Assembly (NCBI GenBank): GCA_036435485.1
Contig: CM071595.1
Span: 10,716,001 to 10,780,000 of the forward strand
Source of the DNA: Saposhnikovia divaricata
Lineage: Eukaryota > Streptophyta > Magnoliopsida > Apiales > Apiaceae
Length of the DNA stretch: 64,000 nt
Reading direction: 5' to 3'
Positions within the stretch are counted from its first letter, which is position 1, and each line of letters starts with the position of its first letter. A program made the position numbers and the translations under genes. This document shows, one piece after another, positions 23,073 through 32,551 of this stretch. Below the pieces are notes generated by a model that saw only the letters and a program-made list of their open reading frames with translations, was not told where the DNA came from and did not search any database.

Positions 23073-23732
23073 TGTTAGGCACAGGCCTAGTTATTTTCAA
23101 ATCTCTCCACCTACCTTCACCAACTCCATTCTCCCACCAACCCCATTCTTTCACCTATAAATACCCCCTCCCCCTTCATTACTTATTACACAAAATTCTC
23201 TCTTCTCTCTCTATATAACTGCTAGATAGTCCGTCTAGTAGGAAAGCAGGTTTAGCCCGCTTTCAGGAAGTGTCGGGATAGAAGGTCCTCGTGCCTAAAC
23301 TATTCCTTAGGGTACTTTGGTCTGACTACAGCCATCGGAGGTGGTCCCGCTGCAGGGGTCTTTCTATCAGGTTGTGTGGCACTGTCCGGGTTGGGAGAGG
23401 GAGAGAAGGAAAGGTTGTCGGGAAACAGTGATAGGGGGAGGTTTTGAGATAAACACTTCAGTGAGTTGGGGATATACATAATAGGTATCGTAGGGCTGAA
23501 TTTGTGTATAAAATTCAGGGGTCGGATACCCGGATATTGTAATCTCTTTTATCTAGTGTGAAGTTGTTACTCTTGTGGATGTAGGCTGGGCCGAACCACG
23601 TTAAATCTCTTGTCTCTTTTACTGTATTGTTGGTTTGTTGCTTTATTACTATCACGTATATTTGTGGGATCTAAGCACACATATTTACCAAATCGCTTCC
23701 GCATTCGCCGGGAATCGGGCAGATTCCTAACA
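23073..23732 (+). repeat. 5' LTR of the gag-protease copia element
   Basis: Starts TGTTAGGC and ends CCTAACA, the two ends being mutually complementary. A CTATAAATACCCCC stretch near 23155 looks like the LTR TATA box, with the R region beginning shortly after. Confidence 0.95.
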
Positions 23733-23734
23733 GT

Positions 23735-23750
23735 TGGTATCAGAGCTAGT
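23735..23750 (+). other. primer-binding site (initiator tRNA-Met type)
   Basis: TGGTATCAGAGC two bases after the LTR complements the 3' end of plant initiator methionine tRNA, the standard copia primer. Confidence 0.9.
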
Positions 23751-23903
23751 TGTGTCTAAATTATTGGTGCCGAAGGAAAGTCGTTAAGAAAAGTGGTTGT
23801 CTAATAAGGCGCCGTTTTGACGGAAGTGCTCCCATTGTTTCTTACACTTACCTGGCCAATTGATTTAGTTGTTTGGATTGGTTTGTGTGTGCAAACGGAG
23901 ATC

Positions 23904-25244
23904 ATGGCAAGTATTGGAGGATTCAAGGTGACTCCATATGATGATAAAGGAAGTTTTACTCTTTGGAAGAGAAGGGTAAAAGATATCCTAACCCAACAGA
24001 AGCTAGCAAGGACTTTGAAGGGGAAGGATGGAAAGCTAACAAAGATGAGCGATGAAGATTGGGACGATGCTGAGTCGCAATGCATGAGTACCATCAGACT
24101 ATGCATTGCTGATAACATTATCAATAATATTGTTGACGAAAGCACGCTGAAGGAATTATGGTCAAAGTTGGAGACATTGTATCTCGGGAAGAACTTGACT
24201 ACAAAGTTAAATCTAAAGCGCGAGGTATACAAGCTGAAGATGGCAGCTCAAGGCAATGTTATTGAGCACATGAATGTGTTTAATGGTATTGTTGATCAAC
24301 TTGAAAAGGTTGATGTAAAATTGGAGGAAGAAGATAAGGCCCTTATTCTTCTTACTTCGCTTCCGGAGTCATTCGATCATTTGGTCACAACCATTTTGTA
24401 CGGAAAGGACACGTTAAAAATGGAGGAGGTTCAATCAGCACTTTTGTCAAATGCTGGAAGGAAGAACCAGGATGGTAACAAGGACGGAATGACAGTTTTG
24501 GCTTTGCGTAGTCAAAATAATAGAGGAAGGGGTGCTGTGAGAGGATCTACCAATAACAGGGGTAAATCCAGATACAGTGAAAAGGGCATGCAGTGCTTTG
24601 GTTGCAAGGAGTGGGGTCATATTAGGCCGAATTGTCCGCTTAATAAGAAGGATCCAGATGCATCATTGGCTGTGGTTACTCTCGATTGTGAAGATGTTTG
24701 CACCGTCTTCAATCGAGGCACTAGTTCTCCAGGAGAATGGATATTAGACTCAGGGTCATCTTATCATGTATGTTCCGAGAGGGAGCATTTTGACAAATTC
24801 CAAGATACAAAGAATGAAACAGTTTCTTTGGCTGATGGATCTACTTGTGAGATCAAGGGGATTGGAATTTTGAAAATCAAAATGTTCGATGGAATAGTTC
24901 GCAGCTTGAACGGGGTAAGATATGTGCCTAAGCTGAGGAAGAATCTAATATCTATCGGTCGGTTAGCTTCAGAAGGCTACAGATGCTCTGTAGTAGGGGG
25001 AGCTATGAATATCAAAAGAGGCCGTGTGGTTCGGATGAAGGGAGAGCTACGTGGGGGAATATATCGTCTGATTAGTACGTGGCCAGAACGTACTGGAACT
25101 TCGAAAATCTGGTTATCTCGTGCACGAGGGAAGATTGACTTGAAGGATACCGCTGCGGTTGTATTGCCTTCCAATCTAGACGATGGTGCAAAGACTGCTG
25201 GGATGGATGCTTGGTCGAAGGGCTTCCACGACATCAACGAGTAG
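23904..25244 (+). CDS. gag: copia Gag-protease polyprotein (no pol)
   Basis: Start chosen at 23904 (ATCATGGC, MASIGGFKVTPYD), giving about 446 codons; an in-frame ATG at 23817 would add 29 residues unlike Gag. Residues 1-190 form the capsid-like UBN2 Gag domain (LWKRRVKDIL, WDDAESQCMSTIRLCIAD, LWSKLETLYLGKNL). A zinc knuckle CFGCKEWGHIRPNCP (CX2CX4HX4C) lies near residue 235. The aspartic protease active site is in WILDSGSSYHVC. The start of the gag-preintegrase region (NIKRGRVVRMKGELRGGIYRL) follows, and then the pol reading frame is lost and the ORF closes with about 60 unrelated residues. No internal stop disrupts Gag. Gag packages the RNA into virus-like particles and the protease matures it; reverse transcription would have to come from another element. 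Confidence 0.9.
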   Translation: MASIGGFKVTPYDDKGSFTLWKRRVKDILTQQKLARTLKGKDGKLTKMSDEDWDDAESQCMSTIRLCIADNIINNIVDESTLKELWSKLETLYLGKNLTTKLNLKREVYKLKMAAQGNVIEHMNVFNGIVDQLEKVDVKLEEEDKALILLTSLPESFDHLVTTILYGKDTLKMEEVQSALLSNAGRKNQDGNKDGMTVLALRSQNNRGRGAVRGSTNNRGKSRYSEKGMQCFGCKEWGHIRPNCPLNKKDPDASLAVVTLDCEDVCTVFNRGTSSPGEWILDSGSSYHVCSEREHFDKFQDTKNETVSLADGSTCEIKGIGILKIKMFDGIVRSLNGVRYVPKLRKNLISIGRLASEGYRCSVVGGAMNIKRGRVVRMKGELRGGIYRLISTWPERTGTSKIWLSRARGKIDLKDTAAVVLPSNLDDGAKTAGMDAWSKGFHDINE

Positions 25245-25675
25245 TTGGTGTGTTGCAGCTGCATATGGGCATCGATCAACACGAATCAAGTGAGCAGTGA
25301 ACCATGCAACAGATTGATTTGTTTGATATACAGTTGGGGAGTAAATGAAAGATCGATGGTCACACTTGTGTGTGTGATGGTCACACTTGCGTGTGTGATG
25401 GACTACATATGGGATTGGCCGACGTGAATCAAGTGAGTATGTGTGTATACAACAGATTGCTTCACATGTATGTAGTTGGACAAATAGAGGTCAATGGTAC
25501 ACTTGTACGTATAGCAAGTGGACATTCGAGAATGAATGTGCAAACTAGGGTATAGTTTGGAGTCTTGGACTCGGGGGGGGGGGGTTTATCTTAGGGAATG
25601 ATACGGATCGAGGAAAAGTTGGAGCTGTGCAAACAGGGCGCAGGTATGGAGTGCAAGTGATTAACTGTGAGTTTG
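25245..25675 (+). other. non-coding 3' interior of the gag-only element
   Basis: Contains short direct repeats (GGTCACACTTG at 25359 and 25379) and a G10 run near 25575. It replaces the deleted pol. Confidence 0.6.
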
Positions 25676-25689
25676 AAAAGTGGGGGAGA
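25676..25689 (+). other. polypurine tract
   Basis: AAAAGTGGGGGAGA immediately before the 3' LTR primes plus-strand DNA synthesis. Confidence 0.85.
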
Positions 25690-25690
25690 T

Positions 25691-26350
25691 TGTTAGGCAC
25701 CGGCTTAGTTATTTTCAAATCTCTCCACCTACCTTCACCAACCCCATTCTCCCACAAACCCCATTCTTTCACCTATAAATACCCCCTCCCCCTTCATTAC
25801 TTATTACACAAAATTCTCTCTTCTCTCTCTATATAGCTGCTAGATAGTCCGTCTAGTAGGAAAGCAGGTTTAGCCCGCTTTCAGGAAGTGTCGGGATAGA
25901 AGGTCCTCGTGCCTAAACTATTCCTTAGGGTACTTTGGTCTGACTGCAGCCATCGGAGGTGGTCCCGCTGCAGGGGTCTTTCTATCAGGTTGTGTGGCAC
26001 TGTCCGGGTTGGGAGAGGGAGAGAAGGAAAGGTTGTCGGGAAACAGTGATAGGGGGAGGTTTTGAGATAAACACTTCAGTGAGTTGGGGATATACATAAT
26101 AGGTATCGTAGGGCTGAATTTGTGTATAAAATTCAGGGATCGGATACCCGGATATTGTAATCTCTTTTATCTAGTGTGAAGTTGTTATTCTTGTGGATGT
26201 AGGCTGGGCCGAACCACGTTAAATCTCTTGTCTCTTTTACTGTATTGTTGGTTTGTTGCTTTATTACTATCACGTATATTTGTGGGATCTAAGCACACAT
26301 ATTTACCAAATCGCTTCCGCATTCGCCGGGAATCGGGCAGATTCCTAACA
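25691..26350 (+). repeat. 3' LTR of the gag-protease copia element
   Basis: Same length as the 5' LTR (660 bp) with about eight substitutions and no indels. Confidence 0.95.
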
Positions 26351-26355
26351 ATATA

Positions 26356-26824
26356 GGAACAAGTATATGAAACCATTCCATTTGTTTCTCAATGAATGAA
26401 CTTAATTGGGTACTGCAGCTTAAGCTTCTTCCAAGGCTTACTACAATGCTTTACAAATACAAAAGTTCTAACAATAAGTTAGCAAAAAAGAAAAATTCTA
26501 ACATAAATCGAATTGTTATTATAAATTCTAGCAATACTTGCACTATAAATTCATCTTATATGGAACAAATACACCCACAATTCTATAGGTGAAAGACTTT
26601 GATATAAAATTGGTATATGTCTGAGAACGTAGTCACAAAAATCTCTATTGTTATGACTTATGACTTAAAATTGATTAAAATTATAAATGAAAAATAAAAA
26701 TTTTAAGTTAATATCTGTTTGGGTAATTTTATACTATAGGTAACTTATGAGGTAGTGAGTTACTAAAAAAGTAAGGTTAAAAATAAAGGTTAAAAATTGT
26801 TTATTTGAATGATAATACTAACTT
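26356..26824. other. no gene seen
   Basis: AT-rich flank; short frame 26392-26592 (+) is low complexity. Confidence 0.4.
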
Positions 26825-27046
26825 TTATTATAGAGAAAAAGGACCCTGAGATATGATCTCAGGAAACTTTTCCCGAGATGCTTTAAAAAGTATACTTTAA
26901 ATCTAATTGGGTCCGCAGGGCTAATTAAAAATTTCTGATTTTACGAAAATGCCCATCCCATAAATATTATGATTTGCATATAATTCCCATGTATCTCAGG
27001 GAATTTACCTGAGATACATCTCAGACTCCCCAATCTCTTTATTATA
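26825..27046. mobile_element. MITE with about 38-bp imperfect TIRs
   Basis: The left arm 26825-26862 (TTATTATAGAGAAAAAGGA..., ending in GATCTCAGG) mirrors the right arm 27007-27046 (reverse complement ATAATAAAGAGATTGGGGAG..., ending in TATCTCAGG). No coding capacity; target duplication unclear. Confidence 0.65.
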
Positions 27047-27301
27047 TTTTATATATAATTAGCGTAAGTAGGTTTACATGGTATAGTTTGGTCGTCAGGG
27101 GCATATATGTCATTTCAAAAATATTATTAGTATTTAAATTTTTAATTAATATTAGGTAGAAATTAAAAGTATTATTAAATTGTACACCTTATTTCAAAAA
27201 TTATGAACAGGGTTTATAGATGATGTGAAGGCCCTAAATAATCAAAAATAAATACTATTTGCCAAAAATACTGATTTCTAAATATTTGGCCCTAAATACT
27301 G

Positions 27302-27472
27302 ACGGGATACGTTATTTCGTGCTCCGTATTGCACGGATACGTTATTCCGTGTTCCGTATTACTTATGATACGTTATTCCGTGTTCCGTATTACATAGATA
27401 CGTTATTCCGTGTTCCGTGATATAAACAGATACGGTACACCGTGTTCCGTGATATAAACAGATACGTCTTTC
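27302..27472. repeat. minisatellite of about 27-bp units
   Basis: About six units of the form GATACGTTATTCCGTGTTCC plus a short variable tail. A related, inverted-word cluster (GATGCTCCGTATTAAGTCAG twice) occupies 28186-28310 at the opposite end. Confidence 0.85.
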
Positions 27473-27474
27473 TT

Positions 27475-27850
27475 CAGTGCATCTGCATTTGTGTTTAATT
27501 TGTGCCCCTGCGGGGCCGACTTCCAACAAGCTGATCTCCAGTTCTCTATTCTCCCCTTCTTTGTTGAAGTATTGAGCCAGCTCAATTTCTAACCATCCAT
27601 CTTTTCTGGTTCTTGGATACTGACGATCAACATTTAGAGGCGAAGCAACTTGAGGCCTTGGGTGGCTGGCTATGAAGCTATGAAACAAACCCATTCGCCT
27701 AGGTCTGTTGATAGTTTCGCGCTGCACTCCACCTTCCAGGTCCACACAAACATTGCGCTTAATGCTTTCTTCGCCAATTATGCCAACCGAAATTTCTAGC
27801 GGAAGGTCTTCAAACCCATATATTGTTGTTGTTCTCAATCTCCGGAATCT
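27475..27850 (-). pseudogene. PP2-like (phloem protein 2) lectin fragment
   Basis: The minus-strand frame contains YPRTRKDGWLEIELAQYFNK then EGENRELEISLLEVGPAG, matching the C-terminal PP2 consensus RxDGWLEIELGEFFNxxGxxxEVEMSLLEVKG. Upstream RTTTIYGFEDLPLE and RRMGLFHSFIASH are plausible extensions. The expected GLIVQGIEIRPK end is missing; the frame runs instead into the minisatellite. The N-terminal F-box or SKP1-type part is absent. PP2 proteins bind glycans in phloem; this copy is a fragment. Confidence 0.75.
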
Positions 27851-27933
27851 GTTATAGTTGTAACGAAACTCGAAACTGTATTCTCTGGCATAAAAGCCAA
27901 AGATGTTGATATACCCATGAGGAGAAATGGAGA

Positions 27934-28116
27934 ATGAAGGTAGAGAACAACAAGCAGAGGAGAAACAAGAAAGGCAGTCGGAGCTTAACTGACCTCGAAT
28001 TTGAGGAGCTGAAAGGGTTTATTGACTTGGGGTTTGTGTTTAGTGAAGAAGATGAAGATTCCACGGATCTCAAACCAACAAACACTGATCAACTCAATGA
28101 CCTTACCAAATCTTGA
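27934..28116 (+). pseudogene. DUF1685 protein fragment
   Basis: The plus-strand frame reads SRSLTDLEFEELKGFIDLGF then VFSEEDEDS, the conserved core of plant DUF1685 proteins, whose function is unknown. The family's downstream PGLQRLG part is missing (stop after NDLTKS). It lies back to back with the PP2 piece inside the same TIR element. Confidence 0.8.
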
Positions 28117-28639
28117 TTCCGGATCGGATGTCCACCTCCAGTTCTCGGAGTGTCACCCCACACAATAGTGAGTTCGTCTCCTTCTCATAGGAAGATACGT
28201 AGCACGGTATTCCGTGTTGAAGGAAGATACGGAAGATGATGCTCCGTATTAAGTCAGTAATACGGAAGACGATGCTCCGTATTAAGTCAGTAAAAAATGT
28301 CATAATTCCGTTTTTCAGTATTTTGGGCCACTAAGTCTCAAAAATGATTATTTTGGTAATTTTCTCTTATATATGTTATTTTGGAACTTTTTAGAAGAAA
28401 ATCAAATATTAATTATATTGAGTATGATAAAGTTACTGAGTAAAAACAATATAAAAAATCATAAATTTAATAATTTCAATATTAGAAAAATAAAAATTCT
28501 CAAGCAAAAAAGTACAACAATTATAATATTAAAAGTTATGTTAATAAAATAATTATCATCAATTTAATGAAATTTGCAAACATTGTTTTGTAAGTTTTCA
28601 AAAAAAAAAAATTAACATAAAAATTCATTAATAATATTT

Positions 28640-28674
28640 ATAAGGTATCCCGTGCAATCGGGTATAAAGCTAGT
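28640..28674 (+). mobile_element. Helitron 3' terminus
   Basis: Hairpin CCCGTGCAATCGGG followed by TATAAAG and terminal CTAG with T as the next base, the canonical plant Helitron 3' end. The matching 5' end was not located; it may lie left of the 27.2-28.4 kb block. Confidence 0.65.
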
Positions 28675-28689
28675 TAAATAAAATACTCA

Positions 28690-28882
28690 AAAATAAAATA
28701 AGTTGTTTGAAAAAGTACCACATACCAACTTTTGACTTTAAACTGTTTTTTTAACTTTAAGACAATTTCTAAATTGTTACACAAACAAACATTTTTTAAC
28801 TTAAAGTCAAAAATGACTTTAAGCCCCGGCTTAAAGCAAAAAATGACTTTAAGCCCCAATTTAATACTGGGGCCAAACGACC
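28690..28882. mobile_element. MITE-like repeat, shared with 46868-47030
   Basis: Rich in AACTTTTGACTTTAA and its complement AGTCAAAAATGACTTTAAGC, ending GGCCAAACGACC. The reverse complement of a diverged copy interrupts Helitron-derived DNA at 46868-47030. Confidence 0.55.
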
Positions 28883-30038
28883 TCTATATTCTTATATATA
28901 ATAAGCATAGGGATCTTATCCAGATTTTTTTGTAATACGATCGTTGACCTAAAAAATATGGATCGTTGAATTTTAAAATAGGTCAATATGATCTGTTAGA
29001 TCTAATTTTAAAAGGTTTACGTGATATTTTTTGAAACAAACCGTACTTGCATTACTTAGAAATTATTACTTTCGAGTACATGATTAATAAATGCAGGAGG
29101 AGTGACAGACCACTCTCCATAGCCGACATAGAATTGGTGCAACATTTGCAAGCAAAAGAACCACACGATTCGCAGACCGATAATCGAACTACTAGCACTT
29201 GATCAATGTGATTTAGTGATTTTGTCCAAGAAATGGTTTCTCGAAGGCTAATGACTTCAACTTCTCGTGGTTGCCAATTACCTTCTATTTGACAACAGCT
29301 CGCTCCAACCTGATCTTCCCTCCAAATCTGGAGCAAATTCCGAACTGCAGCGAACCCACCAAACAAGACAGCAAATAAAAAACACAACTTCCATATACCG
29401 CCACGAATATATGCAAATATCAAACACTAACTTTAATAATCTAAGCCAAATATAGGTAGGTTTCTAAATTTAATAAAATTATATATAATATTAGAAAGTA
29501 AGCTTATTTGATTGATAGGAAGATTGTATTCAAATACGAAAAAGTAAATTTTAATAAAACAAACGAAATCTAAACTAAATATAAGTAGATTTTTAAAACT
29601 GAATAGAATTTATAATGTAAAAATTCTTAACTTTCTTTTATCTTCAATTTCCGAGTAGTTTTCAATTCCGGAATAGTTGGATAATAATTATTAAACTATC
29701 ATCTAAATTAAAAATGATTTATTGACTTTTGCATGATCTGTAAAATTGTCTAAATCTAATTTTTAGAACTCAAGATAAAATAAAAATATTAAATTGATTG
29801 TGTGAATTCTAATAAATAATTTTTTTATATATCTATATCACTCAAATTTGGTTACTTTTTTCTCCGAGTCTTACAAATTTAAGAGTTTTTTATTTTATTC
29901 AATAAAATATTAAAATTTATTTGATAAAAAAATTCAATAGAAATAAATTTTAATAAATAGGAATATTAAAAGAACTTTATTTAATGATATAATTTATGTA
30001 ATCATAAATATTAAAATGAATCGTGGGTTATAAGCTAG
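28883..30038 (+). mobile_element. candidate Helitron carrying an RNase H fragment
   Basis: The right end is CGTGGGTTATAAGCTAG with T next (30039), a good 3' end. The left end near 28883 reads TCTATATTCTTATATATAAT, similar to Helitron 5' ends but preceded by C rather than A. Most of it is collinear with 37995-38660 near the NLR gene, except that 29035-29410 is absent there. Confidence 0.45.
29052..29415 (-). pseudogene. RNase H (RVT_3-type) fragment
   Basis: The minus strand reads GNWQPREVEVISLRETISW and TKSLNHIDQVLV, typical of the middle of LINE-type or RVT_3 RNase H domains. After a frame change it ends EWSVTPPAFINHVLESNNF, typical of the domain's C-terminus. The frameshift makes it a pseudogene. 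It is absent from the otherwise collinear copy at 37995-38660. Confidence 0.7.
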
Positions 30039-30189
30039 TTCCCATAATATGTAAAATATTTCATATTAAAAATTGACGAATTAAAAATTTGAAGAATAAA
30101 CAAGGAACAAAATAAACAAACACAAATAAAAACTAGTTACATAAAAAACCACAAATAAAATCTGAAAACACAAAAAAAAAAATCAATCA

Positions 30190-30340
30190 AATAAAAACAA
30201 AAAACGAGTCAGATCGGGAATTAAGCTCGTGAGAAGACAAGACCTTTAAAATTAGTTTTGAAGGGAATTGAGAAATATGAGGAGGAAGCTCCTCCAGCTT
30301 TGGACATTTGTAAATTTTCAAGTGTTGAAGAATGGGCAAA
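30190..30340 (-). pseudogene. NLR LRR-tail fragment
   Basis: The minus strand reads PILQHLKIYKCPKLEELPPH, matching PILQHLQIWSCQKLEELPEG at the C-terminus of the intact NLR (38909-42172). The flank on its 3' side is also collinear with the NLR 3' flank. It ends abruptly at about 30340. Confidence 0.75.
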
Positions 30341-30525
30341 ATAAAAATCAATCAAATAAAAATAAAATGTTGTAATTTTATGCTTGACTTTCATTTGTTT
30401 CTTATCATGGAATCAGGATAATTATTTAAACAAATTAATCAGGAAGTTCCTAATATGTTGAACATCTAATATTAAAAAACTTGAAAAATTCAAATTTAGA
30501 AAAAGAATAAATAAATAATCACCAA
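30341..30525. other. no gene seen
   Basis: AT-rich spacer between an NLR fragment and the MULE-like element. Confidence 0.4.
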
Positions 30526-31370
30526 TAAAATTAGGGGTGAAAAACCAAATTACCCACCATTTTATTCCTCATGCCCAAAATAACCACCGGCGAAAATTTC
30601 TGCCCTTTTTACCCACGAACCACGCATCACACACATGCGTGGCCTGTATACGCATCCGTATTATGCGTATAGATTGTATATGCAATATAAAAATGCGTGG
30701 TCTTTGTTAATTGAGTTTCAGTGGACAGGTGAACAGTAGTGCATATACGCATGTTCGAAATGCGGAATACCGGATACGCATGTTACACATGCGTACATCG
30801 AGTACTGTTCACTATCTTCCACCAGTCGCCGACGACGAATTTCTGGTCGAAATTTCGACGAGTTCGTTCATCCCTTTACTGAAATCGTACACTAGCATGC
30901 TATACATCAAATTACTCGCCTTTTCACGATCTACAATCCGGTACCACTCACTTTCCATTTTGTTTCCCGGATTTAAAAACCCCAAATTTGAAACTCATTT
31001 TCCGATTAACTCTCCGGTAAGTCTGTGTACGCCCCTGCGGGACCGGAAAACAACAGATTAACGGGGGGAAACGTAGAGGCAGGTCTGGGCTTTCTTTTAG
31101 TACCATCACGACTAGTGGAAGTTGTCGGAGCTGTGCAAACGAACAAGGCGACCAGATTAGCGATTTTGAGCTTCAGTGAGTCGCCGGAGTGGTTAGTGAC
31201 AAAATGACATCAGCTGACGTCAATACGCATCTCTAAGATGCGTATTCACAGACTGCGCATGATTTGTATGCGTACTCCGTGGTTAAAAAGGGCGGAATGT
31301 TTTGAATATAGGTATTTCGGGCACCTTCCATAGAAACATGGTGTAGTTTGGGCATTCTTTCTAAAATTAG
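30526..31370. mobile_element. MULE-like TIR element with captured GC-rich sequence
   Basis: Flanked by the 9-bp direct repeat TAAAATTAG (30526-30534 and 31362-31370). The ends are imperfectly inverted (about 30545-30612 against 31283-31352, both finishing in GCCCTTTTTA-like words). Subterminal GCGTAT/ATGCGT words repeat many times (30625-30800, 31215-31275). The core (30800-31200) is GC-richer, with a splice-donor-like GGTAAGTC at 31017 and open frames on the plus strand (30711-31061, 31025-31207) that I cannot assign. It is likely a Pack-MULE with an unidentified gene piece. Confidence 0.65.
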
Positions 31371-31757
31371 TTACGTAACAAAAACTTCAAATAAAATATA
31401 AAAAACACAAGAAATCAATCAAAAAAGGGAAAACAAGTAATACTTTTTGTGCTATTGGATACTAGCTCATATCATTCAATATTTACGGGAATGAGGAAAT
31501 TGAAAAAATTGTATTTGAATTTGAAAGGGTGAGAATATGATACAGAAGAGTAGGTCATCAGCTTTAATACATTCAAATTTACCGTCTTTAGCTGCCCGAA
31601 CAGTATAAAGTAAAACATGGTGTACACGTGTAGAAGCACGTGGAGAAAATATGACAGCACTGGCAGTCCATAGTAATTATTGAAGGTAAGAAGGCAGCGC
31701 ATGTAAAAAGACACCAAAAAAAGGATCAGGATGTATCTATTAATAGATGACCTTGAC
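31371..31757. other. no gene seen
   Basis: AT-rich. The minus frame 31472-31759 is hydrophobic but resembles no domain I know and abuts the NLR fragment. Confidence 0.35.
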
Positions 31758-31930
31758 ATGAGGGATATGACGTTTTCGAAGTCCTTCTGGAAGCTCCTCC
31801 AAACAGTAAATAATTTCCAAGTGTTGAAGAATGGGCATGCTTCCTTCCTCCACCCTCCATTTTTCTAAATTGGGAAGATTCCACATTTGAAGGCTGGTGA
31901 GTCTTGGGAAACCCGTATTATCTGGATAAA
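31758..31930 (-). pseudogene. NLR LRR-tail fragment, second copy
   Basis: The minus strand reads TGFPRLTSLQMWNLPNLEKW, RVEEGSMPILQHLEI and LEELPEG, aligning with TGFPTLTRLQLFYLPNLEKW, RVEKGSMPILQHLQI and LEELPEG of the intact NLR. Preceding and following parts are lost. With 30190-30340 it shows that at least two further NLR paralogues once stood here. Confidence 0.85.
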
Positions 31931-32180
31931 GATAATCAATAATGTTAATTACTTTGCAGTAAGTCGAGAAATATTTATCTTAGATTGCATTTGAATATTA
32001 AGTTTTTAAAGTGCTCTAGGATCCTCTGTAAAATATTTATCCTTTGAATAAAAGCATTGATCGATTTCCACTGTTTTGAGGTGTATGACTCTAGAATAGA
32101 TTAATTTCTCAACAGGTATTGACTTACTAAGCTGAACCATTTGATCTATTGGCTTCACCTGTGTTTTTATACTTCTAGTA
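31931..32180. other. no gene supported
   Basis: The minus frame 32006-32221 runs into the hAT MITE; no domain recognised. Confidence 0.3.
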
Positions 32181-32381
32181 CAACTAGTCACGGGTGGATC
32201 TAGTAAGGGGCACGGGGGCACATGTGTTCCCCCTAAAACAAAAATTTACGTTTTTTCAATATTGAATTTTTGAAAATAGATGAAAGTACCCCCACAGAAT
32301 TTTAAAAAATGAGGGCATCTTCGCAAAATTTACTCGGTGCCCCCCTAAAAATAAATTTCTGCATCCACCCCTGCAACTAAT
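32181..32381. mobile_element. hAT-type MITE (185 bp)
   Basis: The element 32189-32373 starts CACGGGTGGATCTAG and ends GCATCCACCCCTG (TIR CAnGGGTGGATnnAG). It is flanked by an 8-bp duplication with one mismatch (CAACTAGT, CAACTAAT), as expected of hAT elements. Confidence 0.85.
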
Positions 32382-32551
32382 TAGTTTCAGACATTCTGTT
32401 CACTTCTTGGTCATCTATTTATTCTACTACTCGTTACTTTTCTCTACTAGGATGTCTATCCATTATATGTGTTCCTTTCTTTGAATTTTGTGCTGCTTCC
32501 CACAAATCCAAAAGAAATCTTGATGCCTAATACTAAGTTTCCACTTGGCAG

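Larger units (their letters stand above)
23068..26355 (+). mobile_element. complete TR-GAG-like copia element (gag-protease only)
   Basis: Two 660-bp LTRs (23073-23732 and 25691-26350), TGTTAGGCAC...ATTCCTAACA, flanked by a perfect 5-bp target duplication ATATA (23068-23072, 26351-26355). A primer site TGGTATCAGAGC follows the 5' LTR and a polypurine tract AAAAGTGGGGGAGA precedes the 3' LTR. The LTRs differ at about eight positions (about 1.2%), so insertion is recent. The interior encodes only Gag plus protease; integrase, RT and RNase H are absent. It is therefore non-autonomous and would need pol proteins from a related element. Confidence 0.95.
27250..28364. mobile_element. TIR element carrying two unrelated gene fragments (Pack-type)
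   Basis: Imperfect inverted ends: left about 27250-27303 (TTGCCAAAAATACTGATTTC, then GGCCCTAAATACTGA) and right about 28316-28364 (TCAGTATTTTGGGCC ... TTTTGGTAATTT). Inside each end lie minisatellites of TACG/CCGTATT words. The core holds a PP2 fragment (minus) and a DUF1685 fragment (plus). The architecture matches the element at 30526-31370, which has a 9-bp target duplication. No duplication was found here, so a MULE assignment is by analogy. Confidence 0.6.

Noticed and set aside
23817..23903. Upstream ATG at 23817 as the Gag start
   Set aside because: The extra 29 residues are hydrophobic and unlike copia Gag, whereas ATCATGGC at 23904 begins a typical Gag.
27302..27472. CRISPR-like array
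   Set aside because: Plant nuclear DNA; units are contiguous with only short variable tails and no spacers, so this is a minisatellite.
31472..31759. Hydrophobic 95-codon minus frame as a membrane protein
   Set aside because: AT-rich, no homology recognised, and it merges into an NLR fragment.
32006..32221. 71-codon minus frame next to the hAT MITE
   Set aside because: Its start lies in the MITE and no domain is visible.
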